This document shows, one piece after another, positions 9,103 through 18,392 of a DNA stretch of 64,000 nucleotides (position 1 is the first letter of the stretch; each line of letters begins with the position of its first letter). The notes beneath the pieces are model-generated. The model had not been told where the DNA came from, made no database searches, and saw only the letters and a program-made list of their open reading frames with translations. Source of the DNA: Marinobacter xestospongiae. GTDB lineage: Bacteria; Pseudomonadota; Gammaproteobacteria; Pseudomonadales; Oleiphilaceae. A program made the position numbers and the translations under genes. The stretch spans positions 62,001 through 126,000 of the forward strand of contig NZ_JAKZAK010000005.1 of the NCBI RefSeq assembly GCF_023156385.1. The letters run 5' to 3'.

Positions 9103-9387
9103 CTAGCTTTGCATCAGGATGGTAATCTTTTCGTCCTGATCCATCATCGGGATAATCTCCGCCAGTAGATCCTTGCGTTCGTCGGAGTGGTACCAGCGGT
9201 CCCAGTCGGCGACCGAACGCCAGTTGGCCAGGGTGAGGCGATGATTGGGGTCGGTGGCATCGACCAGGGTCTCCCCGGAAATAAAGCCCGAGGCTCCGAC
9301 GGCGTGTTGCAGGATTCGGCGGGAGCGTTCTTCGTAGGCGTCTTCGAGCGATTCAGCGATGTGGCGTTCAATGATGACTCGTATCAT
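9103..9387 (-). CDS. antibiotic biosynthesis monooxygenase (ABM) domain protein
   Basis: A 94-residue ferredoxin-like-fold protein of the ABM type. It opens with MIRVIIERHIAES and holds the pattern GFISGETLVD...LTLANWRSVADWDRWYHSDER that is typical of small quinol or haem-binding monooxygenase-like proteins. GAGG stands 8 bases ahead of the ATG. Single-domain ABM proteins in core genomes usually have no known substrate, and none can be inferred here. Confidence 0.8.
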   Translation of the reverse strand: MIRVIIERHIAESLEDAYEERSRRILQHAVGASGFISGETLVDATDPNHRLTLANWRSVADWDRWYHSDERKDLLAEIIPMMDQDEKITILMQS

Positions 9388-9534
9388 GGGCGTACCTCAG
9401 GTCTGGCCAACAAAAAAGAACCTATACCTCTAACTTAGCACGGATTTTCTGCCTCAGCCCGGGAGCTTGGGCCAACCTGCCGGCGGTGGGTTGTGGGCAT
9501 GACGGCTCGCTGGCAGATCAATGGGAGAACTCAC

Positions 9535-9774
9535 TTGGAAACACCAGCCTTTGCCGCTGAACTCGATGCACGCGGACTGTTCTGTCCTGAGCCGGTCATG
9601 ATGCTGCACAACCGTATCCTGGACGTCGCTGCCGGCGAGGTTCTGAAGGTAGTGGCCACGGACCCGTCGACCACCCGGGACATACCCCGCTTTTGCCAGT
9701 TCCTGAGCCACGAACTGGTGTTGCATCAGGAACTGGGCGGGGAATATGTCTATTTCATCCGTCGGGGGCAGTAG
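9535..9774 (+). CDS. tusA: sulfurtransferase TusA
   Basis: Small sulfur-relay protein that takes sulfur from IscS and passes it on toward MnmA for tRNA 2-thiouridine. The core is [15 protein letters not shown] with the active cysteine, followed by [19 protein letters not shown] and a C-terminal YVYFIRRG, all as in TusA. A TTG start at 9535, with GGGAGA upstream, gives 79 residues, the usual size; the frame is open to 9493 with an unconvincing N-terminus. The sulfur acceptor mnmA lies in the same window. Confidence 0.88.
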   Translation: METPAFAAELDARGLFCPEPVMMLHNRILDVAAGEVLKVVATDPSTTRDIPRFCQFLSHELVLHQELGGEYVYFIRRGQ

Positions 9775-9801
9775 TTGGTTCCTGATTCCAACCGCTGGCA
9801 C

Positions 9802-11712
9802 CTAGCCCTGCCGGGCTAGGCGAACCTTCTGCAGGTGAGCCAGGAACTGGTCCCGGTCCATTTCACCCAGTACGCGAAGGGACTGGGACTCCTCGCCGCT
9901 GGCTTCGTAGAACAGGATCGCTGGCGGACCAAACAGCCCCAGTTCGTTCAGCAGAGCCTGCTGTGACGGAGTGTTGTCGGTCAGGTCAATCTGCAGCAGG
10001 GTGTAGTCCGCCATGGCGCGGTGCACTGCGGGATCGCTGAACACTTCCCGCTCCATGACTTTGCAGGAGATACACCAGTCGGCGTAGAAATCCAGAATCA
10101 CCGGGCGATCGCTGGCTGCAGCCGAGGCCAGCGCCTGACGAATGGCATCGGGGTCTTCCATGCGTTGGAAGCTGGATTCGGCCGGAGCTTCGATGGTGGT
10201 AGTCGCAGCGCTGGCGGTGAATGGCGACAGCGGCTTCAGGGGATCATGGGCGCCGGCCAAAGCGCCCGCCAGCAGTGCAATGCCATAGCTGAACAGGATC
10301 AGGCCGCAGCCTTTCCAGGTGCGCTGCCAACCGGCTTTGGCGCCATCGAAGGCCCCCAGTTGCACGCCTGTTACCGCTGCCAGAGCGCCCCACAGTGTCA
10401 ACGTCAGCCAGGCTGGCACCAGTCGCTCGACCAGCCAGATGGCAACCGCCAGCAGCATGATGCCATAGAACGACTTCACCACATTCATCCAGGGCCCAGT
10501 TCCGGGCAACAGGCGGCGACCGCCGACGGCGACCAGAATCAGTGGTACGCCCATGCCCAGGCCCAGCGCGAACAGCGCCAGCCCACCGACCACCGCGTCC
10601 TGGGTGGTGCTGATGTAGAGCAGGCTGCCAGCCAGGGGAGCCGATACGCAAGGTGAGACCACCAGGGCCGACAACGCGCCAATACCGAAGATGCTGGCGA
10701 CCCGGGACCCGGTCAGACGATGGCTGGCCTGATTCAGACGATCGCGGATGACAGCCGGCAATTGTAGGTCGTAGAGGTTGAACATGGACAGTGCAAACAA
10801 CACAAACAGGGTGGCGAACACCCCGAGTACCCAAGGCGACTGCAGTTGCGCCTGCAGATTGAAGCTGGCGCCAAGCAGCCCAGTCACCACGCCGGCGGCG
10901 GCGTATGTCAGCGCCATCCCCAGCACATAGCTCAGTGACAACAGCAGGGCATGTAGGGTGGTCTGGGTGTTCTGGCTGGAGACCAGTGATGAGATGATCG
11001 GCACCATTGGCAGCACGCAGGGCGTGAAGGTCAGCCCCAGTCCCAATAGCAGGAACAGTCCGGCAATGGCCCACAGCGGCTGGTTGGCCAGTACGCTGGC
11101 GAGTCCGGCCGCCGATTCGGTATCGCTGGCGCTCGGTTGAGGGGGCGTGGGCACCGCTGTTGAGGCCGCGGTGCTGGTTGCACCGCCGGGGTAGTAGAGC
11201 ACGTCCTGGGTTTGCGGAGGATAGCACAGGCCTGCCTCGGCACAGCCCTGGTAGCTGACCTTGAGGTTAGCTTCCTGCCGGCCTGCCGGCAGCGTGACCG
11301 GAACGGTCACCGTAATCGGCTGGTAGAAGACGGTGACCTCGCCGAAATACTCATCCTCGGTGGCGGTGCCAGGCAGCGAGTAGCTCGGCTCGCCCAGAAT
11401 CACACCGTCCTCCACCGCCTGGATGCTGATTCGATCCTTGTACAGATAATGCTTGGGCGCGATGTCCCATTGCAGGGTGATAGCGCCTCTTTCGCTGGAA
11501 AACCCGAACGGCAGCGCTTGATCGACCGGGAGGAAATCCTGGTTGCTGGTTTCGAACAGGGACGAGCCTCCCAGATCCAGCGCCCGAACCGGCAGTGACG
11601 CCAGTAAAAGCATAAATGCCAGAGTCAGGGTGCGGGTGAGCGAATGGGTCAGCGTCCGAAAGCCGGTTGCTGTGGCGGTGCCTGTGTTGATTGAAGGAGT
11701 TGCCGGGGACAT
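9802..11712 (-). CDS. dsbD: thiol:disulfide interchange protein DsbD
   Basis: Inner-membrane reductase that moves electrons from cytoplasmic thioredoxin to periplasmic substrates. The 636-residue product has a signal peptide (about 20-45), an N-terminal Ig-like domain with the pair in GCAEAGLCYPP, a central membrane domain of about eight helices with GLTFTPCVLP and SPCVSAPLAGS, and a C-terminal thioredoxin-like domain with ADWCISC (Cys near 547 and 550). All three cysteine pairs are present. The ATG at 11712 has no clear ribosome site. Reducing power would come from trxB (also here), and c-type cytochrome maturation is one likely beneficiary. Confidence 0.95.
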   Translation of the reverse strand: MSPATPSINTGTATATGFRTLTHSLTRTLTLAFMLLLASLPVRALDLGGSSLFETSNQDFLPVDQALPFGFSSERGAITLQWDIAPKHYLYKDRISIQAVEDGVILGEPSYSLPGTATEDEYFGEVTVFYQPITVTVPVTLPAGRQEANLKVSYQGCAEAGLCYPPQTQDVLYYPGGATSTAASTAVPTPPQPSASDTESAAGLASVLANQPLWAIAGLFLLLGLGLTFTPCVLPMVPIISSLVSSQNTQTTLHALLLSLSYVLGMALTYAAAGVVTGLLGASFNLQAQLQSPWVLGVFATLFVLFALSMFNLYDLQLPAVIRDRLNQASHRLTGSRVASIFGIGALSALVVSPCVSAPLAGSLLYISTTQDAVVGGLALFALGLGMGVPLILVAVGGRRLLPGTGPWMNVVKSFYGIMLLAVAIWLVERLVPAWLTLTLWGALAAVTGVQLGAFDGAKAGWQRTWKGCGLILFSYGIALLAGALAGAHDPLKPLSPFTASAATTTIEAPAESSFQRMEDPDAIRQALASAAASDRPVILDFYADWCISCKVMEREVFSDPAVHRAMADYTLLQIDLTDNTPSQQALLNELGLFGPPAILFYEASGEESQSLRVLGEMDRDQFLAHLQKVRLARQG

Positions 11713-11891
11713 ATCAGCTGCTTAGTCTGCCTGTTCCATGAATGTAGGGGCGTCAGGGTGGGCCTGCCCATGGGAATCGACCGGTGGACCCGGTGCCGGT
11801 CGGAAAGTTCCGCGCGGGGATTGTTGCGGGTTTCGGTGTTGCTGTCGAGGCACTGGTATTGTGTCGGTTAAAGTCGCACAATAGCCGTCGC

Positions 11892-12446
11892 ATGAATCAC
11901 CACCCGAACGATCTTATCATGCTGTTCAACGACCTGTTCCGGGAAACTTACCGGACAACCCTGGTCCGGGGCAGCGACGAACCCGAATACCTGCCGGCCA
12001 CCGGCTCTGATCAGCCGGCCCAGGTTATCTTTGCCCATGGCTACTTCGCCAGTGCGCTCCATGAAATCAGTCACTGGTGTATTGCCGGCGAAGAACGTCG
12101 CAGACAGGTTGACTACGGCTACTGGTATTGCCCTGATGGGCGCACTGCCGAACAGCAACAGGCGTTCGAAAAAGTGGAGATCAAACCCCAGGCGCTTGAG
12201 TGGCTGTTTTCCGTGGCCGCCGGATTCCGCTTCCACATCAGTGTTGATAATCTGTCAGGAAATGGCGCCGCGGATGAGCTGGGGTTTCAGCGCAACGTAA
12301 GGGAACAGGCCAATCGCTACCTGATCCACGGCCTGCCTCGAAGGGGCGCGGCCTTTTTCGACACACTTTTGAACTTCTACGGTACCCGACCGACGTTTGA
12401 CGCCGCCTGGGAGGCGGCTCTTCCTGAGCGGTTGCGGGATGCCTGA
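11892..12446 (+). CDS. epmC: elongation factor P hydroxylase EpmC (YfcM)
   Basis: A 184-residue protein matching EpmC, which hydroxylates the beta-lysyl-lysine of elongation factor P. Visible family blocks are DLIMLFNDLFRETY, FAHGYFASALHEISHWCIAGEERR (a metal-type HExxH-like His cluster), DYGYWYCPDGR and QANRYLIHGLP. ATG at 11892 gives the usual length; the frame is open to 11784. epmA and epmB are not in the window. Confidence 0.92.
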   Translation: MNHHPNDLIMLFNDLFRETYRTTLVRGSDEPEYLPATGSDQPAQVIFAHGYFASALHEISHWCIAGEERRRQVDYGYWYCPDGRTAEQQQAFEKVEIKPQALEWLFSVAAGFRFHISVDNLSGNGAADELGFQRNVREQANRYLIHGLPRRGAAFFDTLLNFYGTRPTFDAAWEAALPERLRDA

Positions 12447-12523
12447 GACCCGACCTCCAACAGGCGCGGCCAACAGGCCGGCGCTGGCCCGGGTTCTCCC
12501 GACTGCAAGGTATTAGTACGCAT

Positions 12524-13873
12524 ATGACAACATCCAATCCGCAACCGGCCGCTGAGGCCAGTGTTGAACCTGAAACGACAACCCCGGCCAAACCCGGTAG
12601 CGACAAAGGCATTGCCTTCAAGGATCTCAAGCTTGATCAGCGCCTGCTGGATGCCATCACCGAAATCGGCTTCTCTCACTGTACCCCGATCCAGGCCGAA
12701 ACCCTGCCGTTTACCCTGGCCTGCGAAGACCTGATCGGTCAGGCGCAAACCGGCACCGGCAAGACCGCCGCCTTCCTGATTACCGCGATCCAGAGCATGC
12801 TGGAAGTACCCATCGACAAGAAAGACCGCTTTGCCTCCGAGCCCAGGGTGCTGGCGCTGGCACCCACCCGGGAGCTGGCAATGCAGATCGCCAAGGACGC
12901 CGAGCAGTTGTGCGCCCATACCGGCCACAATGTGGTGACGGTGGTCGGTGGTATGAACTACGACAAACAGCGGGATCAGCTGCAGAACGAGATTGTCGAT
13001 ATCCTGGTGGCAACGCCGGGGCGGTTGATCGACTTTCTGGGTTCCCAGGATGTGTTCCTGGACCAGCTTGACCTGCTGATTCTGGACGAAGCAGACCGCA
13101 TGCTGGACATGGGGTTCATCCCGGATGTGAAACGCATTATCCGCAAATGTACGCCGAAGGAAGAGCGCCAGACCCTGTTGTTCAGTGCCACCTTCAACCA
13201 GGATGTGCTCAACCTGGCGTCGATGTGGACCCGCAACGCCGAGTTCGTCGAGATTGAGCCGGAGCAGAAGACTGCGGAGCGGGTCAAGCAGACCGTGTAC
13301 CTGGTGTCGGAAGATGAGAAGCTCACCGTGCTGGTGAATTACTTCAAGCGGGATGGCGTTGACAAGGCCATTGTGTTTGCCAACCGCCGTGACCAGTGTC
13401 GGGATCTGGAAGAGAACCTGCGCAATCAGGGTGTGAAAGTGGCGATGATGTCGGGCGAGATTGCCCAGAACAAGCGCCTGAAAACACTGGACCAGTTCAA
13501 GCGTGGCGCGATCCAGGTGCTGGTCGCGACCGATGTCGCAGGCCGGGGGATTCACGTCGATGGGGTTACCCACGTGTTCAACTACAACCTGCCGGAGAAC
13601 GCCGAGGACTACGTTCACCGCATTGGCCGCACCGGTCGGGCGGGGCAACACGGCATCTCCGTCAGTCTGGCGGGGGAGGACGATTCCTTCTCGTTGCCGG
13701 CCATTGAAACCTACATCAGTCAGAAGCTGACGGCGACCGTGCCGGAAGAGGATCTGACCACGCCACTGGAGAAGCCGCCGCTGGCGAAACGTCGAGGTCG
13801 TCGACCATCCGGAGGTCGCCCCTCGGGCGGACGCTCGTCCGGTGGCCGTAACTCGCGTCCACGCAGGAACTGA
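12524..13873 (+). CDS. rhlB: DEAD-box ATP-dependent RNA helicase RhlB
   Basis: RNA helicase of the RhlB group, which works with the RNA degradosome. In 449 residues there is a disordered N-terminal 30, a Q motif (HCTPIQAETLP), Walker A AQTGTGKT (73-81), DEAD (188-191), SAT, then the helicase C domain with ATDVAGRGIH and HRIGRTGRAG. The C-terminal tail is a repetitive RPSGGR-type basic segment (about 425-449) likely to bind RNA. pdxB follows 20 bases downstream on the same strand. Confidence 0.93.
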   Translation: MTTSNPQPAAEASVEPETTTPAKPGSDKGIAFKDLKLDQRLLDAITEIGFSHCTPIQAETLPFTLACEDLIGQAQTGTGKTAAFLITAIQSMLEVPIDKKDRFASEPRVLALAPTRELAMQIAKDAEQLCAHTGHNVVTVVGGMNYDKQRDQLQNEIVDILVATPGRLIDFLGSQDVFLDQLDLLILDEADRMLDMGFIPDVKRIIRKCTPKEERQTLLFSATFNQDVLNLASMWTRNAEFVEIEPEQKTAERVKQTVYLVSEDEKLTVLVNYFKRDGVDKAIVFANRRDQCRDLEENLRNQGVKVAMMSGEIAQNKRLKTLDQFKRGAIQVLVATDVAGRGIHVDGVTHVFNYNLPENAEDYVHRIGRTGRAGQHGISVSLAGEDDSFSLPAIETYISQKLTATVPEEDLTTPLEKPPLAKRRGRRPSGGRPSGGRSSGGRNSRPRRN

Positions 13874-13893
13874 GACCCAGGGAAGACCATCGC

Positions 13894-15039
13894 ATGTTGA
13901 TCGTAGCCGACGAGAATATTCCGTTACTCGACTCGTTTTTCGCCGAGGTCGGGGAGATCCGCCCGGTGGCCGGTCGGGCCATGACCGCCGACGATGTGCG
14001 GGATGCCGACATCCTGCTGGTGCGTTCGGTCACCCAGGTCAATGAGGCATTGCTCGCTGGCAGCCGGGTGAAGTTTGTCGGTACGGCAACCATCGGCACC
14101 GATCACGTTGATATTGACTGGTTGGCGTCCCAGGGCATTGCGTTCTGTGCCGCGCCAGGGTGCAACGCCAACAGTGTGGTGGAGTACGTGCTCAGTGTAA
14201 TTTCCCTTCATGCCGAGCGGCGGGGTATGGCGAACTGGTCTGACCTGAGTGTGGGCATTGTCGGTGTTGGCAATGTTGGCGGTGAGCTGGCCCGCAAGCT
14301 GGAACGGCTGGGGTTCTCGGTCAAACGCTGTGATCCGCCCCGGGCGGAACAGGAGGAGGGGGATTTTGACTCCCTGGAGGAAGCTCTGGCCTGTGATGTG
14401 GTGAGTCTCCACACGCCACTGACGGACCAGGGCAAGCACCCGACCTGGAAACTGATTGATCGAGCGCGTTTGAGCCTTCTGGCTGAGCATCAACTGTTGA
14501 TCAACAGCGGCCGTGGCGAAGTCATTGATGGTGAGGCGTTGCTTGAGTGTCTGGATCGGAGTGAGGCGCCGACCGTGGTTCTGGATGTCTGGCCGAATGA
14601 GCCGCGGATTTCCGTTGAGCTTGCCAAGCGCGTATGGCTGGCAACGCCTCACATCGCGGGCTATAGCCTCGAAGGTAAAGTTCAGGGCACCGAGACCATC
14701 TATCGGGCTGTCTGCCGTTTCCTGGGTCTGCCTGCCCGCAAGAAAGCGGGGCAGTTCCTGCCCGAGCCGGCCATGAACAAACTGGCTTTCACCAGTTCCG
14801 CAGAGGCAGTGCCGGCGGCCTATACCGCGATCCGTGCCTGCTACGATCCACGCCGGGATGATGCCAATCTCCGCCGAGCCCTGGCGTTACCGGAGAGTGA
14901 GCGTGCGGTGGCATTCGACAACCTGCGCCGGGACTATCCGGTGCGGCGGGAATTCTCCAGCGTTAAAATCCAGCTCAAAGGCACCAGTAAATCCCTGCAG
15001 GACACCTTCAAGGGATTGGGCTTCAAGCTGAAGCTGTGA
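13894..15039 (+). CDS. pdxB: erythronate-4-phosphate dehydrogenase
   Basis: D-2-hydroxyacid dehydrogenase that oxidises 4-phosphoerythronate in vitamin B6 synthesis. The 381-residue length fits PdxB. It opens MLIVADENIPLLDSFF, has the NAD-binding segment VGIVGVGNVGGELA (about 119-132), conserved INSGRGEVIDGEAL, a catalytic His in TPHIAGYSLEGK, and a C-terminal PdxB dimerisation domain (about 290-381). GGGAAG precedes the start. Likely co-transcribed with rhlB. Confidence 0.95.
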   Translation: MLIVADENIPLLDSFFAEVGEIRPVAGRAMTADDVRDADILLVRSVTQVNEALLAGSRVKFVGTATIGTDHVDIDWLASQGIAFCAAPGCNANSVVEYVLSVISLHAERRGMANWSDLSVGIVGVGNVGGELARKLERLGFSVKRCDPPRAEQEEGDFDSLEEALACDVVSLHTPLTDQGKHPTWKLIDRARLSLLAEHQLLINSGRGEVIDGEALLECLDRSEAPTVVLDVWPNEPRISVELAKRVWLATPHIAGYSLEGKVQGTETIYRAVCRFLGLPARKKAGQFLPEPAMNKLAFTSSAEAVPAAYTAIRACYDPRRDDANLRRALALPESERAVAFDNLRRDYPVRREFSSVKIQLKGTSKSLQDTFKGLGFKLKL

Positions 15040-15080
15040 TGGACGCTCCCGATACCGAGAGCGTTTCAGATCCCCGGCCC

Positions 15081-15245
15081 TCAGGCGCTTTTTCGGGGGC
15101 GGTGCAGGGTGGCCTCGGCCGATTGCAGGAGGGTTTCCAGTGCGCGCTGGACCATGCGATCAGTGATGGGCACTTCGCGTCCGTCTGACAACACCAGTGC
15201 CGCGCCATTCATCCAGGGTTCCGGATTCTGTTTCTGCTGTATCAC
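15081..15245 (-). CDS. small PA1571-like protein of unknown function
   Basis: A short protein of 54 residues from GTG at 15245 (AGAGAGGG stands 6 bases ahead) or 60 residues from ATG at 15263; the open frame reaches 15374 but its N-terminus is arginine-rich and unconvincing. The core MNGAALVLSDGREVPITDRMVQRALETL resembles small conserved proteins of pseudomonads (PA1571 family). No catalytic residues or membrane segment are visible. Convergent with pdxB. Confidence 0.6.
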   Translation of the reverse strand: MIQQKQNPEPWMNGAALVLSDGREVPITDRMVQRALETLLQSAEATLHRPRKSA

Positions 15246-15388
15246 CGTTTTGCCCTCTCTCATCGTGGTGTCTACCGACAACCTATCGAGGCAAGATGAC
15301 GTTGTTATGACGGCATGACTGTTTTGGCGGTTATGACGGGCGCCGGGCCGACGCCGTTGCCGCCGGGGCGGCAACGGCTCAGATGAGG

Positions 15389-16270
15389 TTACAGTTTGGC
15401 GTTCTGCAACGCCGCGATGCGTTCCTCCAGTGGCGGGTGCGTCATGAACAGGGCCGAGAGGCCGCCGCGCTGCCCCTTGTTGATGGCAAAGGCCTGGAGC
15501 GAATCCGGCATCTGGTCCGGTACTTCGCTGTCGCGTTTCAGCCGGTTGAGGGCGTTGATCATGGCCTGGCGTCCTGCCAGTTGGGCGCCCGCAATATCGG
15601 CCCGGAACTCCCGCCGTCTGGAGAACCAGAACACAATGGTGCTGGCGAGAATACCCAGCACCACCTCAGCAATCATGCTGACCACGAAAAAGCCAATACC
15701 ATGACCGCCTTCGTTGCGGAACACCACCCGGTCCACCACCGAGCCGATGACCCGGGCGGCGAAGATCACAAAGGTGTTCACCACTCCCTGAATCAGTGCC
15801 AGGGTCACCATGTCGCCATTGGCCACGTGGCCAATCTCGTGACCGAGAACGGCGCGAATCTCATCCTGATCCATGCGTTGCAACAAGCCCTGACTTACCG
15901 CCACCAAGGCCTGGTTGCGATTCCAGCCAGTGGCAAAGGCGTTGGCCTGACTGGCCGGAAAGATGGCAACTTCCGGCATGCCGATGCCGGCTTTGCGGGA
16001 CAGCTCGGCGACGGTCTCTACCAGCCAGCGTTCGGCCGGTGAGCGGGGCTGTTCAATCACCTTGGCGCCGGTGCTCCATTTTGCCATGGGCTTTGAGATC
16101 AGCAGTGACACGATCGAGCCGGCAAAGCCGAACACGGCCGCAAACGCCAGCAAAGAGCCGTACTGAATGCCGTTGTGGGCCAGGTAGCTGTCGACCCCAA
16201 GCAGTTTCAGGGTGATGCTCGCCACCACGATGACCGCCAGGTTGGTCGCCAGGAACAACAGAATTCTCAT
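15389..16270 (-). CDS. htpX: protease HtpX
   Basis: Inner-membrane zinc metalloprotease that degrades misfolded membrane proteins under stress. At 293 residues it is the usual length. Two N-terminal membrane segments (about 5-25, 35-58) are followed by the zinc motif GHEIGH (about 142-147), two later membrane segments and the downstream zinc ligand region [11 protein letters not shown]. The N-terminal [13 protein letters not shown] is typical. It has its own 180-bp upstream region. Confidence 0.95.
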   Translation of the reverse strand: MRILLFLATNLAVIVVASITLKLLGVDSYLAHNGIQYGSLLAFAAVFGFAGSIVSLLISKPMAKWSTGAKVIEQPRSPAERWLVETVAELSRKAGIGMPEVAIFPASQANAFATGWNRNQALVAVSQGLLQRMDQDEIRAVLGHEIGHVANGDMVTLALIQGVVNTFVIFAARVIGSVVDRVVFRNEGGHGIGFFVVSMIAEVVLGILASTIVFWFSRRREFRADIAGAQLAGRQAMINALNRLKRDSEVPDQMPDSLQAFAINKGQRGGLSALFMTHPPLEERIAALQNAKL

Positions 16271-16453
16271 CAGGATTTCCTCAATAGGACAGATCGTTTC
16301 TCTGACCGGATATCGGGGTCCGGGTTTCCGGCTTCAAGGGGCCTTACGGGAATTTAAGCAGTGTTTCGCAAGAGGAGCGGGGAGCCGGGGAAGGACTCCC
16401 GGAGGGGCTGGTGTAATTCGCTCAATAGATCGGCGAATAAGCCGCAAGGGACA

Positions 16454-16915
16454 CTAGTGGCTGTCCTGGAAAAAAACAGCCTGCATCACCTGGCTGACCT
16501 GGGCGGAGTTACCGCCGCGGATGGTTTCGCGAATGATGTGGACGTGGGTGGAAAAATCCTCCCGCACGGACGGGGGGATGGATTCGTCAGCCACCTGTTG
16601 CGGGGCAAACCGGTCGATCAGCTCGGCACTGGCCTGGGCGGTCAGCCGGGTGAAGGCCCGGTGACTGAGTACTGCCTGATCCAGGGCTTCCTGGCGGATG
16701 GTGTCGACGTAGCGCAGGTAGCCCTCTTCCGCCAGCCACAGCAGGCTGCCGAAGCAGGCCATGTGGCGGCGGCTGTGAAGCCCGAATTCATCGGCCTGGT
16801 CCGGCCCGGCAATGTCTTCGACAAACAGGTTCACCCGTCGCGGGAAGGCATTGTAGAGCTGGACCAGCGCAATCGCGGTGTCTTTGTAGAATTCCTCGAT
16901 GTGAATATCTGCCAT
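16454..16915 (-). CDS. conserved protein of unknown function, alaA partner
   Basis: I do not recognise this 153-residue protein. It is soluble, predicted mostly helical, with no signal peptide or membrane segment. A segment around residues 45-90 (HMACFGSLLWLAEEGYLRYVDTIRQEALDQAVLSHRAF) has the rhythm of a winged-helix fold but no clear recognition helix. It begins 10 bases after the alaA stop on the same strand, so the two are very likely co-transcribed. A role linked to amino acid metabolism is only a guess from position. Confidence 0.75.
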   Translation of the reverse strand: MADIHIEEFYKDTAIALVQLYNAFPRRVNLFVEDIAGPDQADEFGLHSRRHMACFGSLLWLAEEGYLRYVDTIRQEALDQAVLSHRAFTRLTAQASAELIDRFAPQQVADESIPPSVREDFSTHVHIIRETIRGGNSAQVSQVMQAVFFQDSH

Positions 16916-16925
16916 GCCGAATCCG

Positions 16926-18140
16926 TTACTGGCTGTATTTGGACAGGAAGTTCGCCAGCCGCGTCATGGCATCTTCCAGCGCATCGGCCCGGGGCAGGAA
17001 CACGACACGAAGGTGCTGCTTGTCGTCGACATTGAAGGCGGAACCCTGCACCAGCAGGATACGTTCCTGCAGCAGCAGGTCCAGGACCAGCTTCTCATCG
17101 TTGGCAATCGGGAACCGCTTCGGGTCCAGTTTCGGGAACAGGTAGAGCGCGCCCATCGGTTTGACGCAGCTGACGCCGGGAATGTCGTTGAGCATGCGCC
17201 AGGCGATTTCCCGTTGTTCGTAGAGCCGGCCACCAGGCACCACCAGATCGTTGATCGACTGGTAGCCGCCGAGGGCGGTCTGGATGGCGAGTTGTGCGGG
17301 TACGTTCGAACACAGCCGCATGTTGGACAGCATGTCGATGCCTTCGATCAGATCCTTGGCCCGGTGTTTGGCGCCGGAGATGATCATCCAGCCGGAACGA
17401 TAGCCTGCAGCGCGGTAGTTCTTGGACAGGCCGTTGTAGGTGAAGAACAGGACGTCGTCGGCCAGCGAGGCGGGTGATACATGGACGGCGTCGTCATAGA
17501 GGATCTTGTCGTAGATCTCGTCACACAGCACGATCAGGTTGTGCTGGCGGGCCAGCTCGATCACCTGTTCCAGCAGCTCGCGGGAGTAGACCGCCCCGGT
17601 AGGGTTGTTGGGGTTGATCAGAACGATTGCCCGGCTGCGGGGAGTGATCTTTTTCTTGATATCGTCGATGTCCGGGAACCAGTTCTGGGACTCATCGCAG
17701 TGGTAGTGTACCGGTTTGCCGCTGGACAGGGTCACGGCTGCGGTCCAGAGCGGGTAGTCCGGCGCCGGAATCAGGACCTCATCACCAGTATTGAGCAGCG
17801 CCTGCATCGACATCACGATCAGCTCCGACACGCCGTTACCCAGGTAGATATCGTCAATATCGACCTTGTCGATGCCGCGCTGCTGGCAATAGTGCATCAC
17901 CGCCTTGCGAGCGGAGAACAGCCCTTTGGACTCCACGTAGCCCTGGGCCTGGTGCATGTTGTAGATGACGTCCTGCTGGATTTCCTCCGGTACGTCCAGT
18001 TCGAAGGTGGCCGGGTTGCCAATGTTGAGTTTCAGTACCCGGTGGCCTTCTTCTTCCAGTCGACGCGCTTCACGCAGAACCACGCCACGAATTTCATAAC
18101 AGACATTATCGAGCTTGGCGGATTTCTGGTAGTTCTGCAT
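16926..18140 (-). CDS. alaA: alanine aminotransferase AlaA (class I/II PLP enzyme)
   Basis: PLP-dependent aminotransferase of 404 residues, matching the glutamate-pyruvate transaminase AlaA (YfbQ). Seen: RRLEEEGHRVLKLNIGNPA at the N-terminus, the substrate and PLP blocks NPNNPTGAVYSRE, CDEIYDKILYD, and the Schiff-base lysine in SKNYRAAGYRSGW. The N-terminal KLDNVCYEIRG also fits AlaA. The unknown gene at 16454 follows it in an apparent two-gene operon. Confidence 0.92.
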   Translation of the reverse strand: MQNYQKSAKLDNVCYEIRGVVLREARRLEEEGHRVLKLNIGNPATFELDVPEEIQQDVIYNMHQAQGYVESKGLFSARKAVMHYCQQRGIDKVDIDDIYLGNGVSELIVMSMQALLNTGDEVLIPAPDYPLWTAAVTLSSGKPVHYHCDESQNWFPDIDDIKKKITPRSRAIVLINPNNPTGAVYSRELLEQVIELARQHNLIVLCDEIYDKILYDDAVHVSPASLADDVLFFTYNGLSKNYRAAGYRSGWMIISGAKHRAKDLIEGIDMLSNMRLCSNVPAQLAIQTALGGYQSINDLVVPGGRLYEQREIAWRMLNDIPGVSCVKPMGALYLFPKLDPKRFPIANDEKLVLDLLLQERILLVQGSAFNVDDKQHLRVVFLPRADALEDAMTRLANFLSKYSQ

Positions 18141-18290
18141 AGCGATCGGATTCCCGTTGCTGAGAGTGAAAGTATCTATTCTATCGGAGCGGAACAGCCC
18201 GGCAATAGGGGGATAGTGATCAATTGTGGCAAAAAAAGTACAGATGCCAGGAAGTTAACCGGAACAGTCGGCAAAACTGGCCCAAAATGC

Positions 18291-18319
18291 ATTGTGCGCA
18301 ATATAATAGTGCGTAATAT
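18291..18319 (+). promoter_or_regulatory. direct repeat over a -10 box upstream of gpx-ohrR, possible operator
   Basis: Two 14-nt units at 18291-18304 and 18306-18319 match at 12 of 14 positions (AT[T/A]GTGCG[C/T]AATAT), spaced by 15 bp. A perfect TATAAT at 18302-18307 lies between them. A repressor bound here would block a promoter about 75 bp upstream of the peroxidase start. The MarR/OhrR-type regulator encoded in the same transcript is the obvious candidate. No good -35 hexamer is visible at 16-18 bp. Confidence 0.45.
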
Positions 18320-18392
18320 GGGCGTGGAGTTGCCGGGTACTCCGGTTGTCTGCCGGAGCGCCTGACACATCAAAACCAACAAGGAGGCCGCC

